A stretch of 64,000 bases of DNA from Flavobacterium sp. HJ-32-4. GTDB lineage: Bacteria > Bacteroidota > Bacteroidia > Flavobacteriales > Flavobacteriaceae. Positions 17,209 through 26,590 of the stretch are shown piece by piece (position 1 is the first letter of the stretch; each line of letters starts with the position of its first letter). The stretch covers positions 1,054,001 through 1,118,000 of the forward strand of contig NZ_CP092832.1 in the NCBI RefSeq assembly GCF_022532105.1. The letters run 5' to 3'. The notes below the pieces were generated by a model. It saw only the letters and a list, made by a program, of their open reading frames with translations. It did no database searches and had not been told where the DNA came from. The position numbers and the translations under genes were made by a program.

Positions 17209-18746
17209 TGGACAACCGGAATTACAACATCTTCTTCCACCTGCATACCGTGAGCGGTATCGTGATCAGCGTATTGGTATACGTGATTTTCTTTGCCGGA
17301 TCGTTTTCGTTTTTTCGGGATGACATCGTCAACTGGGAGCGTAACGAGTCGCCGAACACATCCGATGCCATTCATACGGACTACGATCTCGCGCTGCGTC
17401 GTCTTGACTCGGCCCATGCGCTGTACGGTCGTGAGGTCGAGATCCGGCGGTTCTTTGCCGAGGAGAACCTGGGCGTAAGCCTCGAGCCCTCGAAAGACAC
17501 CGTGGCCAATCCGAAAGGGAAGGCGGGTGCCTTTTTTTACTACCACAGCAAAACGGGGAGGACGCAAACCTATGAGGATTCGTATACGTTAGGGGAGTTC
17601 CTCTACCGCCTGCACTTTTTCGCACAGGTGCCCACGGGGTATTACCTGTCGGGTTTCACGGCGCTGTTCCTGCTTTTTGCTTTGTTGACCGGTATTTTGA
17701 TCCATTGGAAGAAGATCATTTCGAACTTTTTTGTCTTCCGCCCCAGGGAGAAACTCAAGACCTTATGGACGGATGCCCATACGGCGCTCGGCGTGATAGG
17801 GTTGCCGTTCCAGTTGGTGTATGCCGTGACGGGTGCGTTTTTCATGATCAAGGCACTGCTGATCGCGCCCAATCTCGTGGCCTTTTTCGACAACGACCAG
17901 AAGAAGTTCTATGAGGCCCTTGGGTATGGTCACGCATCCGTTCCCTTCGCCGGGGAAAAGGTGGCGGAATGGCCCTCGTTTGGACAGTTGGCCGCCTCGG
18001 TAGAAGGGAGATGGAAGGGTTTCCAGATTACGGAATTGCACATCGTGCACTTTGGAGACCGCTCGATGCAGGTGACGTTTGAGGGCAGCATCCCGAAGAC
18101 GGAGAAGTTTGTGGGTCGGGGTGCGGTGACCTTCGATGCGGGTGGACGGGCGCTTCATGTGGCCGATCCGTACCGGAGTGTTTCCTATGTGGAGACTGTG
18201 AAAGACGTGCTCTACCGCCTGCATTATGGCGACTATGCCGGTTACGGACTGCGCCTCTTCAGCTTCCTGATGGGACTGACGGGCTGTTTTGTGGTGCTGT
18301 CGGGTGTCATGATTTGGTTAACGGCGCGGAATAAGAAGAAACTACCCGAAGCCAAGCGGCGCTTCAACGAACGGGTGGCGCGGGTGTATCTGGCGATCTG
18401 CCTCCCGATGCTACCGGTCACCGCTTTGGCGTTTGTGGTGGTGAAGCTGTTTCCGATGCGTGGGGCGGCGTTCCTGTATACCTTTTACTTTCTTACCTGG
18501 CTGGCCGCTGCGCTTTTCTTCGTCTGGAAAGCAGACAACCGTTTTACGAACCGGGCTTCGCTTGTGGCGACGGCCGTGTTGGGTGCCGTTATTCCCCTAA
18601 TCAACGGACTCACCACGGGTAATTGGCTGTGGACATCGGTAGCCACCGGACAGGTGCAGTCGTTTGTGGTCGACTTGTTATGGTGGGTGTTGGCTGTGGG
18701 AGCGGGGTATGCGTTTTGGAAAAGTAGTCAGTCGCAGTCGCAGTAG
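17208..18746 (+). CDS. PepSY-associated TM protein, probable siderophore-iron reductase
   Basis: This 512-residue inner-membrane protein starts at ATG 17208 (MDNRNYNIFFHLHTVSGIVI), overlapping the previous stop; a longer in-frame start at 17142 would run back through the upstream gene. It has the PepSY_TM layout: TM1 with a His pair (FFHLHT), a large periplasmic domain, two central helices (YYLSGFTALFLLFALLTGIL and a second with WTDAHTALGVIGLPFQLVYAVTG split in shorter blocks), a C-terminal set of helices. Conserved His residues may bind haem, as proposed for family members that reduce ferric siderophores. The last residues, SSQSQSQ, are encoded by a hexamer micro-repeat that continues past the stop. 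Confidence 0.85.
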   Translation: MDNRNYNIFFHLHTVSGIVISVLVYVIFFAGSFSFFRDDIVNWERNESPNTSDAIHTDYDLALRRLDSAHALYGREVEIRRFFAEENLGVSLEPSKDTVANPKGKAGAFFYYHSKTGRTQTYEDSYTLGEFLYRLHFFAQVPTGYYLSGFTALFLLFALLTGILIHWKKIISNFFVFRPREKLKTLWTDAHTALGVIGLPFQLVYAVTGAFFMIKALLIAPNLVAFFDNDQKKFYEALGYGHASVPFAGEKVAEWPSFGQLAASVEGRWKGFQITELHIVHFGDRSMQVTFEGSIPKTEKFVGRGAVTFDAGGRALHVADPYRSVSYVETVKDVLYRLHYGDYAGYGLRLFSFLMGLTGCFVVLSGVMIWLTARNKKKLPEAKRRFNERVARVYLAICLPMLPVTALAFVVVKLFPMRGAAFLYTFYFLTWLAAALFFVWKADNRFTNRASLVATAVLGAVIPLINGLTTGNWLWTSVATGQVQSFVVDLLWWVLAVGAGYAFWKSSQSQSQ

Positions 18747-18810
18747 TATGAGTAGGCAGTGGGCAGTCGCAGTAGGCAGTCTCAGTAGACAGTAGTCAGT
18801 GAGGGAAATC
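18727..18810 (+). repeat. CAGTCG-type hexamer micro-repeat running off the PepSY gene
   Basis: The stretch is built from degenerate units such as CAGTCG, CAGTAG, GGCAGT and CAGTCTCAGT. It begins inside the last codons of the PepSY gene and runs about 65 bp beyond the stop. Related stretches occur at 26936-26995, 27232-27262 and 31147-31173 in this window. Confidence 0.75.
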
Positions 18811-19190
18811 GCTTTCATACCCGAGGACTCCTTTACTCAGCTACTCATGGACTTAGGGACTCCTTCCCAAAAAAACCTTCACGCTCTCCCCTGGATAAAG
18901 ATGTACTCGTTCCCCGTCCGTTGGGAGTAATGATGGGTATTGCCCTGCCTCAAGATGTAAGTGTCTATAATGTAAACACGCTATAAACACGCTATAAACA
19001 CGACATATATACGACATATATACGACATATATACGACATAAATATTCTATAAAAGGGTAGATGACCCGTCCTGAGCATCCTTTATCCCCTGTTTTCCCCA
19101 GTTCATCGTGCCGTTTTTTTACCCAGCGGATTTCATCAATACATCTGTAGCACCCGCTCCGATTTGATCTCATTTATTCTTTATTTACGC
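18811..19190. other. Intergenic region without a supported gene
   Basis: Between the PepSY gene and the RHS cassette terminator, apart from the 11-bp tandem array, I see no gene. The only open frame (minus strand, 18853-19173) translates the tandem repeats into a low-complexity Tyr/Cys/Ile-rich peptide with no recognisable domain, so it is not called. The two flanking operons converge on this stretch. Confidence 0.6.
18974..19050. repeat. Seven 11-bp tandem units
   Basis: Units of exactly 11 bp run without interruption: AAACACGCTAT twice, AAACACGACAT, ATATACGACAT three times, AAATATTCTAT. The A/T steps recur once per helical turn, so the DNA may be curved or present a protein-binding face. 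No spacers, so this is not a CRISPR array. Confidence 0.8.
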
Positions 19191-19224
19191 ATTTAAAAAT
19201 AAGAAACCAGCCTGGGGGCTGGTT
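19191..19224 (-). terminator. Terminator of the RHS cassette
   Basis: AACCAGCC (19205-19212) pairs with GGCTGGTT (19217-19224) around a 4-nt loop. On the minus strand it is followed by TTTCTTATTTTT. It lies about 90 bp after the stop of the candidate immunity gene. Confidence 0.7.
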
Positions 19225-19312
19225 CTGTTTTTGAGATATGAATATGGTCAGAGCCTGTATTTGTTGAGTTGGGCGACATTGTTTGGTAAATCAACACATC
19301 TGGTATATTACC

Positions 19313-19606
19313 TTACAAATCTATCATTTCCTGTACATACTCTTCGGTGTAATGCTCTTTTAAATCGGCTCCACAAAAAGGGCAGTAACTGATCACCATT
19401 TTTTTGACGCCTTCTTCTTCGATTGAGTTATTGTACCCGGCAGATATAATGTATCCAATGTTTTTCTTTTCAGGATCGATGAGCTTAATCCGCTCATGGA
19501 AAGACTTACTATATTTCACTACTCTAAAATTCAGTCCAAATGAATTTTGTGATCGGTAGAAAAACCCCATCGGAGGGCAACAAGATTCTAAATTTGATTT
19601 GTTCAT
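19313..19606 (-). CDS. Small zinc-ribbon protein, candidate immunity protein
   Basis: This 97-residue protein is encoded 9 bp downstream of the RHS gene on the same strand. It has no signal peptide. A Cys pair at residues 9-10 (ESCCPPMGFFY) and C75/C78 in ISYCPFCGADLKE could bind one zinc ion; the layout resembles small DUF6980-type proteins. Position directly after the variable tip of an RHS protein is where cognate immunity genes of polymorphic toxins sit, so a cytoplasmic immunity role is the leading guess. It lacks similarity I can name with confidence, and the region is visibly more A/T-rich than the neighbouring operons. Confidence 0.62.
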   Translation of the reverse strand: MNKSNLESCCPPMGFFYRSQNSFGLNFRVVKYSKSFHERIKLIDPEKKNIGYIISAGYNNSIEEEGVKKMVISYCPFCGADLKEHYTEEYVQEMIDL

Positions 19607-19615
19607 ATTAAAGGT

Positions 19616-22600
19616 TTAAGGACCGGGAGTTGCTAGTCCATTTAAAGTTTCTACTAAATCCTTACCAATAAATTGATATTCAGTCGAAATTGTGGTTTGA
19701 CCCGAGTGGATACCAGCATTTTTCAATAATTGTTGACTAGCTTCTAGACTTCTTAACCCCGACGTACTTATCTGATACTGCATGACCTGACCTCCATTTT
19801 TTACGTACGACGCCGCCACTTCAGCGTTGTCTGTAAGGAACAAAGAAGTGCTTCCCATTTCACTTCCGGTAGAACCTCGATAAAGAGTTACCATAGGGTC
19901 AAATTCATTCATAGGAGCCAAAACAGCCGCATATTTGTTAGTTGTTGCCACCGTGGTAGTAACTTCTTCACCTACGCTAGCCGCCCGACTAAGGCCTATG
20001 AGAACTCGTGCCCCTGAAAAAACTTCACCAATAACATATTCGGCTGTCAGCGCCGCCATACCATGCGCGGCACCCTCCATAACACGTGATTGGGTGGCCG
20101 GATGCCCTATGTTGTCGTGATTATTCATGGCATCATTTAGCCGAGCCAGGTCTTCTCGTGCCTGTATGTTAGCTTGTCTCCACGAATCCCTTTGCTCCCG
20201 CGGCCTGTTATCTGCCGACAAAGTAGCTCCGTGTTGTGGGGGCGTTGTCCTCGGTGCAGGCTTAGGAGTTACCGTCATCGAACGACTCAGGTCAAATTGA
20301 CGTTTATTATTGGGTATATTATCCCTTACCACTGTTCTCGCGTCGTCTGAGAGTATACGTTTTTGCCGATCTTTTACATTCTCCAATCCTTCAACATCTT
20401 GTGCATGTACAGGTTGGTTAGACGCAAATTGATACGTACTGTAATCTTCATATTCCTGTGCCAAAGGATCAATGCACATAAATCTTCCGATTGCCGGATC
20501 ATAATTTCTCCATTTGAATGCATACCAACCGAGGCCAAGTTCATCCTGCAACTCCTGCCCCTGGTATTTATACTGATACCCCAACCGCGTCACCGGGGCC
20601 AACACAATCACATTTCCGCCTGAATCATCCCTGTCGTAATCAACTTTGGTGACGTTGTAGTTTTCATGTTTCAGGCCAAAGGGATAGTAGTTGTTTTCCT
20701 CCATAATGGCCAATGCCTGCGAGCTTTTGTCCCACGTGTAGCTCAGGCGGTTGTTACCGAGATGGTCCGTATAGTTGTACACATAGTTGAACTCTCCCTG
20801 CGTATGTTTTACGTAACCTTCGGGTGTGGTGAAAAATGATAACTCTCCATCCTGGTATTGGAAACCGTCGAGGTAGTCGGTTTTGGTAGTGGTGGAAGCG
20901 TTGCTGTCAAAGACCGTTTTCTGCAGCTTTGTACCACTGCCATCGTAAAGATACGAAATAACACCACCGTTATCGAAAGTTATCGTTACGGGAAGATTCA
21001 TATGATTGTACGTAATATCGGTAATACCTTTATTGGCATCGGAGGTCATATTGCCATTCAGGTCAAAGGCGTATTCCACCGGATTATGCGCCCCATCCTT
21101 GAAGCCATTGCTAAAACCGGTGTAGTCCTCCACGGCCATTATCCGGTTGGTGTCGGGCCGGTAAATATACATCAGGTCATCGATGGTCAATGACAGTTGG
21201 TCATCGGCATCGCGGTATCCGTTGCGGTAGAGTGAGAGGATGTTGCCGTTACGATCATACGCCAATTTTTCGTTGTAAGCGTTCGTTACCGGGCTTGTAC
21301 TATTATCAGGACGTATATACACAGCCCTGCGCAATCGGTTCATTTCATCGTAAAAATACCCGTATTCCCTTAATACGTTGTCGCTGGCCGAGCGCCAGTA
21401 GGTTTCCGATATATTGCCATTATAGAGCGTCTTTTGGCTGTAATCGGTTCCATAATTGGTACCCAACTGATCGTAGTTGATATGGAAAGAAAACAGGTCG
21501 TTACCCAGGCTGGCTATATCGTTGATGTCCGTCATCCAACCGCGGATGTTGTATTGGTAGTCGACGGTTTGGTAGGGCACGCCGTTAAAACTGTTTCCTC
21601 CTACCTGTTTCCTCAACAATTGCCCCAGCGCATCGTAGTGGTTTTCCGAGAGCGTTTCCGTTGGCATTGACTCAATTGTGTGGGTATGGCGGAACGGGCG
21701 CTCCTGGGCGGTGTAGGTGATCGTATCAACAATGGTCAGCGTGGGGTCATTGGCGTCCCTCTGGTGGACGGTGATGGTGTAGTCGGGTTTCCCGGTAAAA
21801 TCAAGTTTGCTGGATACTGTTTGCACACCTCCGAGGAAGTTTGTGGCCTGGGTACGGACCACGCGGCCTTTGGTATCATAGAAGGTCGTGACGTCATGTC
21901 CATCCTGTTGTGCGGTGTTTTCCAAAACACGGTTCCAGATATGGGTAGCGAGTCCGCGTACGTTGATGGCCACTGTTTGTGTTTCCACAGTTGTAGGGGC
22001 CGTTGCTGCATTCGGATAATCGTAGTCGTCATAATGCTGCAGTGTCAACACTTCCATTGATGTTGGCGCGCTGAAGGAGGTGTAACCCTGTACGGTGCCA
22101 TATCGATCCCTTGTTTCAAATAACGGGGTATTGCTGCGCTGGTTGCCAATGCCAACCCGGGCGTGCGGCCAGTCCGTCAGTGTTTCGAGTAACCACCCCG
22201 TATAGACTACCCGTCCAAATGGGTCGTATTTGGTGATGAGCCATCCGTCGTTGCCATGACCGAATGGGTCCAACGCAGGCCCTGAGGCAATTACGCGGTC
22301 CAGCTTATCATAGGCCATGTATTCCCATTGTTTGGCCGGTAGTTTTTTGGCCACCATTCGGTTACGATGGTCGTACGCGTATTGATATCCAAACCCTTCC
22401 ATCTTATTAGCAGTCAGGTTCTCTGCGGCCATAGGCGGTATTACGTAACTTAGATTGCCGAACTGGTCATACACATAATAGGTGTCATGTTCTTTGTTGA
22501 CGGCATCAAATTTTGACTTACCCCATACGCGTTTCAGAACCACGCGGCCTTCCTTATCTTTGAATTCCACGGTGGCGCCATCATGTTCAGCGGGATTGGC

Positions 22601-25600
22601 GCTCGAGTTCTCGTCATAGGTTATGTTTTTGTAAAGTTGGCCTTCGGCATAGAAACCATTATCTGTCATCGTAGGTTCGTAATACTCTTTTGTGTTCGAC
22701 CATACCGCGTTTGCCGAGAACCACCTGACTTCGTTCACGGCGTTTGTCCGGTAATCCAACTTTACCTCATGTCCGCTGCCCAAGGCCCAGGCATCGCCGG
22801 GAGCGGCCTGTTTGACTACGCGGTTCAGCGGTGAGGCTTCGAATTGTTTTTGGCTGTAAGCCGGTGTTCCGGCTCCATACAGGGTTTGATAAAAACCGTT
22901 CGGGTTTGTCGTTAAGTCGTCTAAAGCTACGAACGCCTGGTTATTCTGTGTCGTGGGCACCGGCAACCACTCTTTATCCTGACGGCCAAAACCGTCATAG
23001 GTGATGGGCGTAATAAGGTCCTTCCCGTCTCCGGTCATACGTCCCGCCACCTGTTCAAGGGGCCTGCCCAGCCCGTCAAGATAGGTAACGTTTATCTGGG
23101 CCTCTTCGGCGGTTGGGTTGGAAAGGGACGTCGTGGTCGCCATCTTATAGGTTTTGGTTTTGACCCAATTGGTGAGCCCATAATGGTATTCGTTTTCGGA
23201 AAGGATGTTCCCGGCATCGTCCTTCACCTGCGACAATCTTCCGAATCCGTCGTAGAAGTACTTTGTGGTATATCCTCTTTGATCGGTTATCGCACTAACG
23301 CCGATTCCTGGCTTATAGGTAAACGTTGTGACCATGGCATCCACCATTGACGCGTCGGCCCTTAGTGCGGCCAATGCCGCGCCCATCGTGGATGGCGTTG
23401 CGTTATGTATGGCCGCAATTAGACTGGACGGAATGCTTTGATAAGCCATATTGTCGATTTTGGCAACCGGAACGGAATTGCCGTAGCCATAAATATAGGA
23501 GACCTTCATGCCATCCGTCTGTTGGACTTCCAGGATATTGCCAAAAGCGTCATACCGGTTGTAGAGCAGTCGTGTTTCGTAGGACAACGGAACTCCCTTT
23601 GACGTCCACACCGTCTTAGGAAGCCAGGCAACATTGTTGGCGAACGTATTATCATAATCCAATTTCGTTGCCGACAGCAGCGTTTGGTCAGGATTCAACA
23701 CAGTCCCTTCATATTGGTAAATACGTTCTATATCACCAATCCGGTTATAGCTGTATGGTGTTGAGGACGGGAGGCTGTAATAAAACTTCATCAGCTTGAC
23801 GCGGTTGCCGTCGCTCGTGGCTTTACGCCACCATGCCAGTTTTTTATTCGAATTATTAAAAGAGAAGGCTTCCTCTTTTTCTACTACACTTGGGTTACCC
23901 ACCGCGTCGTAAAAATAGTCTTTGGTTATCTTTGATTTGAGCCGGGCCCAGCCCACGACCTCATAAACCAAGCCATAAGAGATATAACTCAGCGGAGTTC
24001 CGCAAACATATTCGCAATTTATGCCGTTCGTCGCACAGTTTTGTGACCACCCCCAATAGAGATCATGATCACCCGCGAAATGAGAGCCTCCGCAGTTATT
24101 GAGGGAAAATACTTTTAGTCCCGTTTGCAGTTGTTCCTCGGTACGTTCGTAGTCATATATTACTTCCTGCTTCAATTTGTCGGACTGGTCGAACACCGCT
24201 TGTTTCTTTACGTTGCCTCGTTTATAGTCGAGATTTGGAGAAGCGTGAAACGGATACGTCACACTGTAAAATGGTTCAGGGAAATCAATAGGCGAGAAAT
24301 AAGTAAATTCCGTCTTTCCGTTGCCGAACTCGCTTACTGTCACGTTTTGGTATCCTACATCCGAGCCTTTTGTTCTCAGGAAATCCAAATAATTATGCTC
24401 TTGCCACATTTTAAGTCCAAAGCTATAATAATAGGTGCGCGGAATCCAACCATCATGACACTGCAGCGTATAATTCTTGGTTATCAGATACTCAAAAACC
24501 GGCACAGGAAACACCAAAGAACCGCTACTGGAATTAGCTGTGTCGAAAAATGAATAGTCATAATTTAGCTGCTTCGCCGGCGTGAACTCACTATTCCCGA
24601 TGCTGGAATCGAAATAGTCGGCTTCGACATTTTTGTCAGTAAAATAGCCCACATTGGCGATCCTGACGCCTCCCCCAAGGAGGTATTGTTTCTGGCTAGC
24701 GGCCTTTGACGTCGTACGGATTGAGACGTTAGCCGTGAAATTCAGTCCCAATCCGGCTACGCGAACGGCATATACTGTATTAGCCTGTAATGTGCCCGGG
24801 TTACTTCCTACGGCAGTATAAGTCTGGTCTGGATTTTTCCTGTAAAATCCGATCGCGCCCTGATCAGAACCTGATTCCACTGAAATACTACGGATGTACC
24901 TGGTGCTGGCCGCAGCGGGAATGAACCCCCACTTACCGTTATTGGCGGGGACGGTTGAATCAGTAGTTTGGAGGGTGAAAACAATCGGCTGATAAATGAC
25001 CCAATTCTCAGGGTTTTGATCATAATCTTCGCTTGCTATCGGCTGGTCTCCGATGTAGGAATAGGTATTGGACTCAAAATTAAACACGGTTGCGCCTCCT
25101 GTAGGATATGTGAGTTTCTGGATTACATCCACTTTACACATTCTGGGATCTGTTGCACGAGGCTTAAAACCATTTTGAGAATTGTCTAACGTGTAGTAAC
25201 CCCATTTATCGATTTTAATGTCGAGGTTGGAATATGGGGGCTGTACATAACTGATCTCCCATGTATGGGTTTCGGTATCGACATAGTTGCTTCCCTCCAA
25301 TTTAACCAACATCATACGTGAGTTGTTGTCAATTTCGGAATAGTCGTGGAACAGACGGAATTTCTGTATTCCTGTTCCATATTGGTCTTTAATTTCGATG
25401 TCCTTTAATCGATATGCTCCGTCATTATTGGTGTCGTAGCGGTTTCCATCCAATGTAAAATGAATCAATGCATAATCGACAACATTGATATCGGTGATTT
25501 TTTGTGTTGCTGTCGAAGTAAAGGTTGCGATATCCGTTCGCACGGGTTGTATCTGTTTGTAAAATGCATCGGTTATCATACCACAATCATCCATAACCAT

Positions 25601-26578
25601 TGCCCCAACTTCAAACGCCGTATAGGCCGGATCTACATACTCCGCAAACTCCGATTTTACACGCTTCTGCGTTTCGGTATATTGACCAAAAGTATATTCT
25701 ATTAGAAGGTTACCATTGGGGTCAAAGACCTTTGATAGATGAAAACTGCTGTTATAGTCGTAGTGATCAAGTTCTTGAGGAAAATTATCCTCTATTGAGC
25801 TGTTTATATTTCCGGCGTATATGTATCGGGCCAACATGCTTACTGTTGTAATCTCCCTGACGTCAAAAACGAATTTGTACCCTTTATCATCAAATAAAGT
25901 AAACGTTTTTGTCGCGTCATCGTAATCAATACGGATTGAATTGTCATCATCTAACTTCTTTATTTCGAAAGAGCCGCTTTCTTTCGTGATGTAGAAACGC
26001 CCCGAATGTCCGAAGAAGTTGAATTGATAAAGGTCATGCTCAGTATCGTTGTAACCTTTTTCGTAGGTATCCCATACGTATTCTGAGAAATCTTTCATTT
26101 GAGCGGTGTTCATTGTAGTACCAATTAGCGCATTTGCCTCATAGTAACTAAGCTTTGGAGCGATGGACATGTGAATGCCGAGTTTTCGAGGTATCGTCGC
26201 AGACCCGATTCTGTATCGATCATCAGGCATGTCCCGGACGGTTCTTGAAATGGTTCCACCACCATCAAGGTTCCATCCCAGTCCGCAATAAGCCGCGATT
26301 TCTTCGGCGGCGATGCTGCCTGGATGATACTTTAACGCAAGATTTAGTTCTAGGTCTTTACCGTGTGTCTGTACCTTGTAAAGAGGAATTGAAATATCTG
26401 GAACGCCTGTATAGTTATTGACCGGAACTTCTTCGAACTTCATGAGTGCCGCCACCGTCGGAGATGGCTTGATGATATTCGGCATTTCGGTTTTTATTTC
26501 TTCTGGTGTCTGTGAAAAAACCCCATTAGTGCAAAAAGTAAGCGCACTAATTATTACTAAAAAAAAATACCTTTTCAT
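19616..26578 (-). CDS. RHS/YD-repeat protein with variable C-terminal tip, probable polymorphic toxin
   Basis: This is a 2320-residue exported protein with a signal peptide (residues 1-23, ending GVFSQ). The N-terminal part has the block typical of Bacteroidetes RHS proteins (YHPGSIAAEEIAAYCGLGWN). Many YD repeats follow, such as YIYGYGNSVP, YFYDGFGRLSQVKDD and YDHRNRM. The RHS core lies at about residues 1990-2070 (YTDHLGNNRLSY, NNYYPFGL, RNYDPAIGRFMCIDPLAQEY). After the core comes about 250 residues unlike the rest: a Pro-rich linker, a hydrophobic stretch and a tip with LYRG (Y2233, R2234), STS (2243-2245) and TEYQF (E2300), which fits an ADP-ribosyltransferase-like R-S-E arrangement. That toxin reading is tentative. 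The gene lies 12 bp behind a Por-secreted protein gene and 9 bp before a candidate immunity gene. There is no Por signal of its own. Confidence 0.88.
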   Translation of the reverse strand: MKRYFFLVIISALTFCTNGVFSQTPEEIKTEMPNIIKPSPTVAALMKFEEVPVNNYTGVPDISIPLYKVQTHGKDLELNLALKYHPGSIAAEEIAAYCGLGWNLDGGGTISRTVRDMPDDRYRIGSATIPRKLGIHMSIAPKLSYYEANALIGTTMNTAQMKDFSEYVWDTYEKGYNDTEHDLYQFNFFGHSGRFYITKESGSFEIKKLDDDNSIRIDYDDATKTFTLFDDKGYKFVFDVREITTVSMLARYIYAGNINSSIEDNFPQELDHYDYNSSFHLSKVFDPNGNLLIEYTFGQYTETQKRVKSEFAEYVDPAYTAFEVGAMVMDDCGMITDAFYKQIQPVRTDIATFTSTATQKITDINVVDYALIHFTLDGNRYDTNNDGAYRLKDIEIKDQYGTGIQKFRLFHDYSEIDNNSRMMLVKLEGSNYVDTETHTWEISYVQPPYSNLDIKIDKWGYYTLDNSQNGFKPRATDPRMCKVDVIQKLTYPTGGATVFNFESNTYSYIGDQPIASEDYDQNPENWVIYQPIVFTLQTTDSTVPANNGKWGFIPAAASTRYIRSISVESGSDQGAIGFYRKNPDQTYTAVGSNPGTLQANTVYAVRVAGLGLNFTANVSIRTTSKAASQKQYLLGGGVRIANVGYFTDKNVEADYFDSSIGNSEFTPAKQLNYDYSFFDTANSSSGSLVFPVPVFEYLITKNYTLQCHDGWIPRTYYYSFGLKMWQEHNYLDFLRTKGSDVGYQNVTVSEFGNGKTEFTYFSPIDFPEPFYSVTYPFHASPNLDYKRGNVKKQAVFDQSDKLKQEVIYDYERTEEQLQTGLKVFSLNNCGGSHFAGDHDLYWGWSQNCATNGINCEYVCGTPLSYISYGLVYEVVGWARLKSKITKDYFYDAVGNPSVVEKEEAFSFNNSNKKLAWWRKATSDGNRVKLMKFYYSLPSSTPYSYNRIGDIERIYQYEGTVLNPDQTLLSATKLDYDNTFANNVAWLPKTVWTSKGVPLSYETRLLYNRYDAFGNILEVQQTDGMKVSYIYGYGNSVPVAKIDNMAYQSIPSSLIAAIHNATPSTMGAALAALRADASMVDAMVTTFTYKPGIGVSAITDQRGYTTKYFYDGFGRLSQVKDDAGNILSENEYHYGLTNWVKTKTYKMATTTSLSNPTAEEAQINVTYLDGLGRPLEQVAGRMTGDGKDLITPITYDGFGRQDKEWLPVPTTQNNQAFVALDDLTTNPNGFYQTLYGAGTPAYSQKQFEASPLNRVVKQAAPGDAWALGSGHEVKLDYRTNAVNEVRWFSANAVWSNTKEYYEPTMTDNGFYAEGQLYKNITYDENSSANPAEHDGATVEFKDKEGRVVLKRVWGKSKFDAVNKEHDTYYVYDQFGNLSYVIPPMAAENLTANKMEGFGYQYAYDHRNRMVAKKLPAKQWEYMAYDKLDRVIASGPALDPFGHGNDGWLITKYDPFGRVVYTGWLLETLTDWPHARVGIGNQRSNTPLFETRDRYGTVQGYTSFSAPTSMEVLTLQHYDDYDYPNAATAPTTVETQTVAINVRGLATHIWNRVLENTAQQDGHDVTTFYDTKGRVVRTQATNFLGGVQTVSSKLDFTGKPDYTITVHQRDANDPTLTIVDTITYTAQERPFRHTHTIESMPTETLSENHYDALGQLLRKQVGGNSFNGVPYQTVDYQYNIRGWMTDINDIASLGNDLFSFHINYDQLGTNYGTDYSQKTLYNGNISETYWRSASDNVLREYGYFYDEMNRLRRAVYIRPDNSTSPVTNAYNEKLAYDRNGNILSLYRNGYRDADDQLSLTIDDLMYIYRPDTNRIMAVEDYTGFSNGFKDGAHNPVEYAFDLNGNMTSDANKGITDITYNHMNLPVTITFDNGGVISYLYDGSGTKLQKTVFDSNASTTTKTDYLDGFQYQDGELSFFTTPEGYVKHTQGEFNYVYNYTDHLGNNRLSYTWDKSSQALAIMEENNYYPFGLKHENYNVTKVDYDRDDSGGNVIVLAPVTRLGYQYKYQGQELQDELGLGWYAFKWRNYDPAIGRFMCIDPLAQEYEDYSTYQFASNQPVHAQDVEGLENVKDRQKRILSDDARTVVRDNIPNNKRQFDLSRSMTVTPKPAPRTTPPQHGATLSADNRPREQRDSWRQANIQAREDLARLNDAMNNHDNIGHPATQSRVMEGAAHGMAALTAEYVIGEVFSGARVLIGLSRAASVGEEVTTTVATTNKYAAVLAPMNEFDPMVTLYRGSTGSEMGSTSLFLTDNAEVAASYVKNGGQVMQYQISTSGLRSLEASQQLLKNAGIHSGQTTISTEYQFIGKDLVETLNGLATPGP

Positions 26579-26590
26579 ATCCTTGGTTTA

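Noticed and set aside
18974..19050. Possible CRISPR array
   Set aside because: Units are contiguous and 11 bp long with no spacers, and no cas genes are near.
18853..19173. Minus-strand 106-codon frame
   Set aside because: It translates the 11-bp tandem repeats into Tyr/Ile-rich low complexity, with no domain and no spacing consistent with the cassette.
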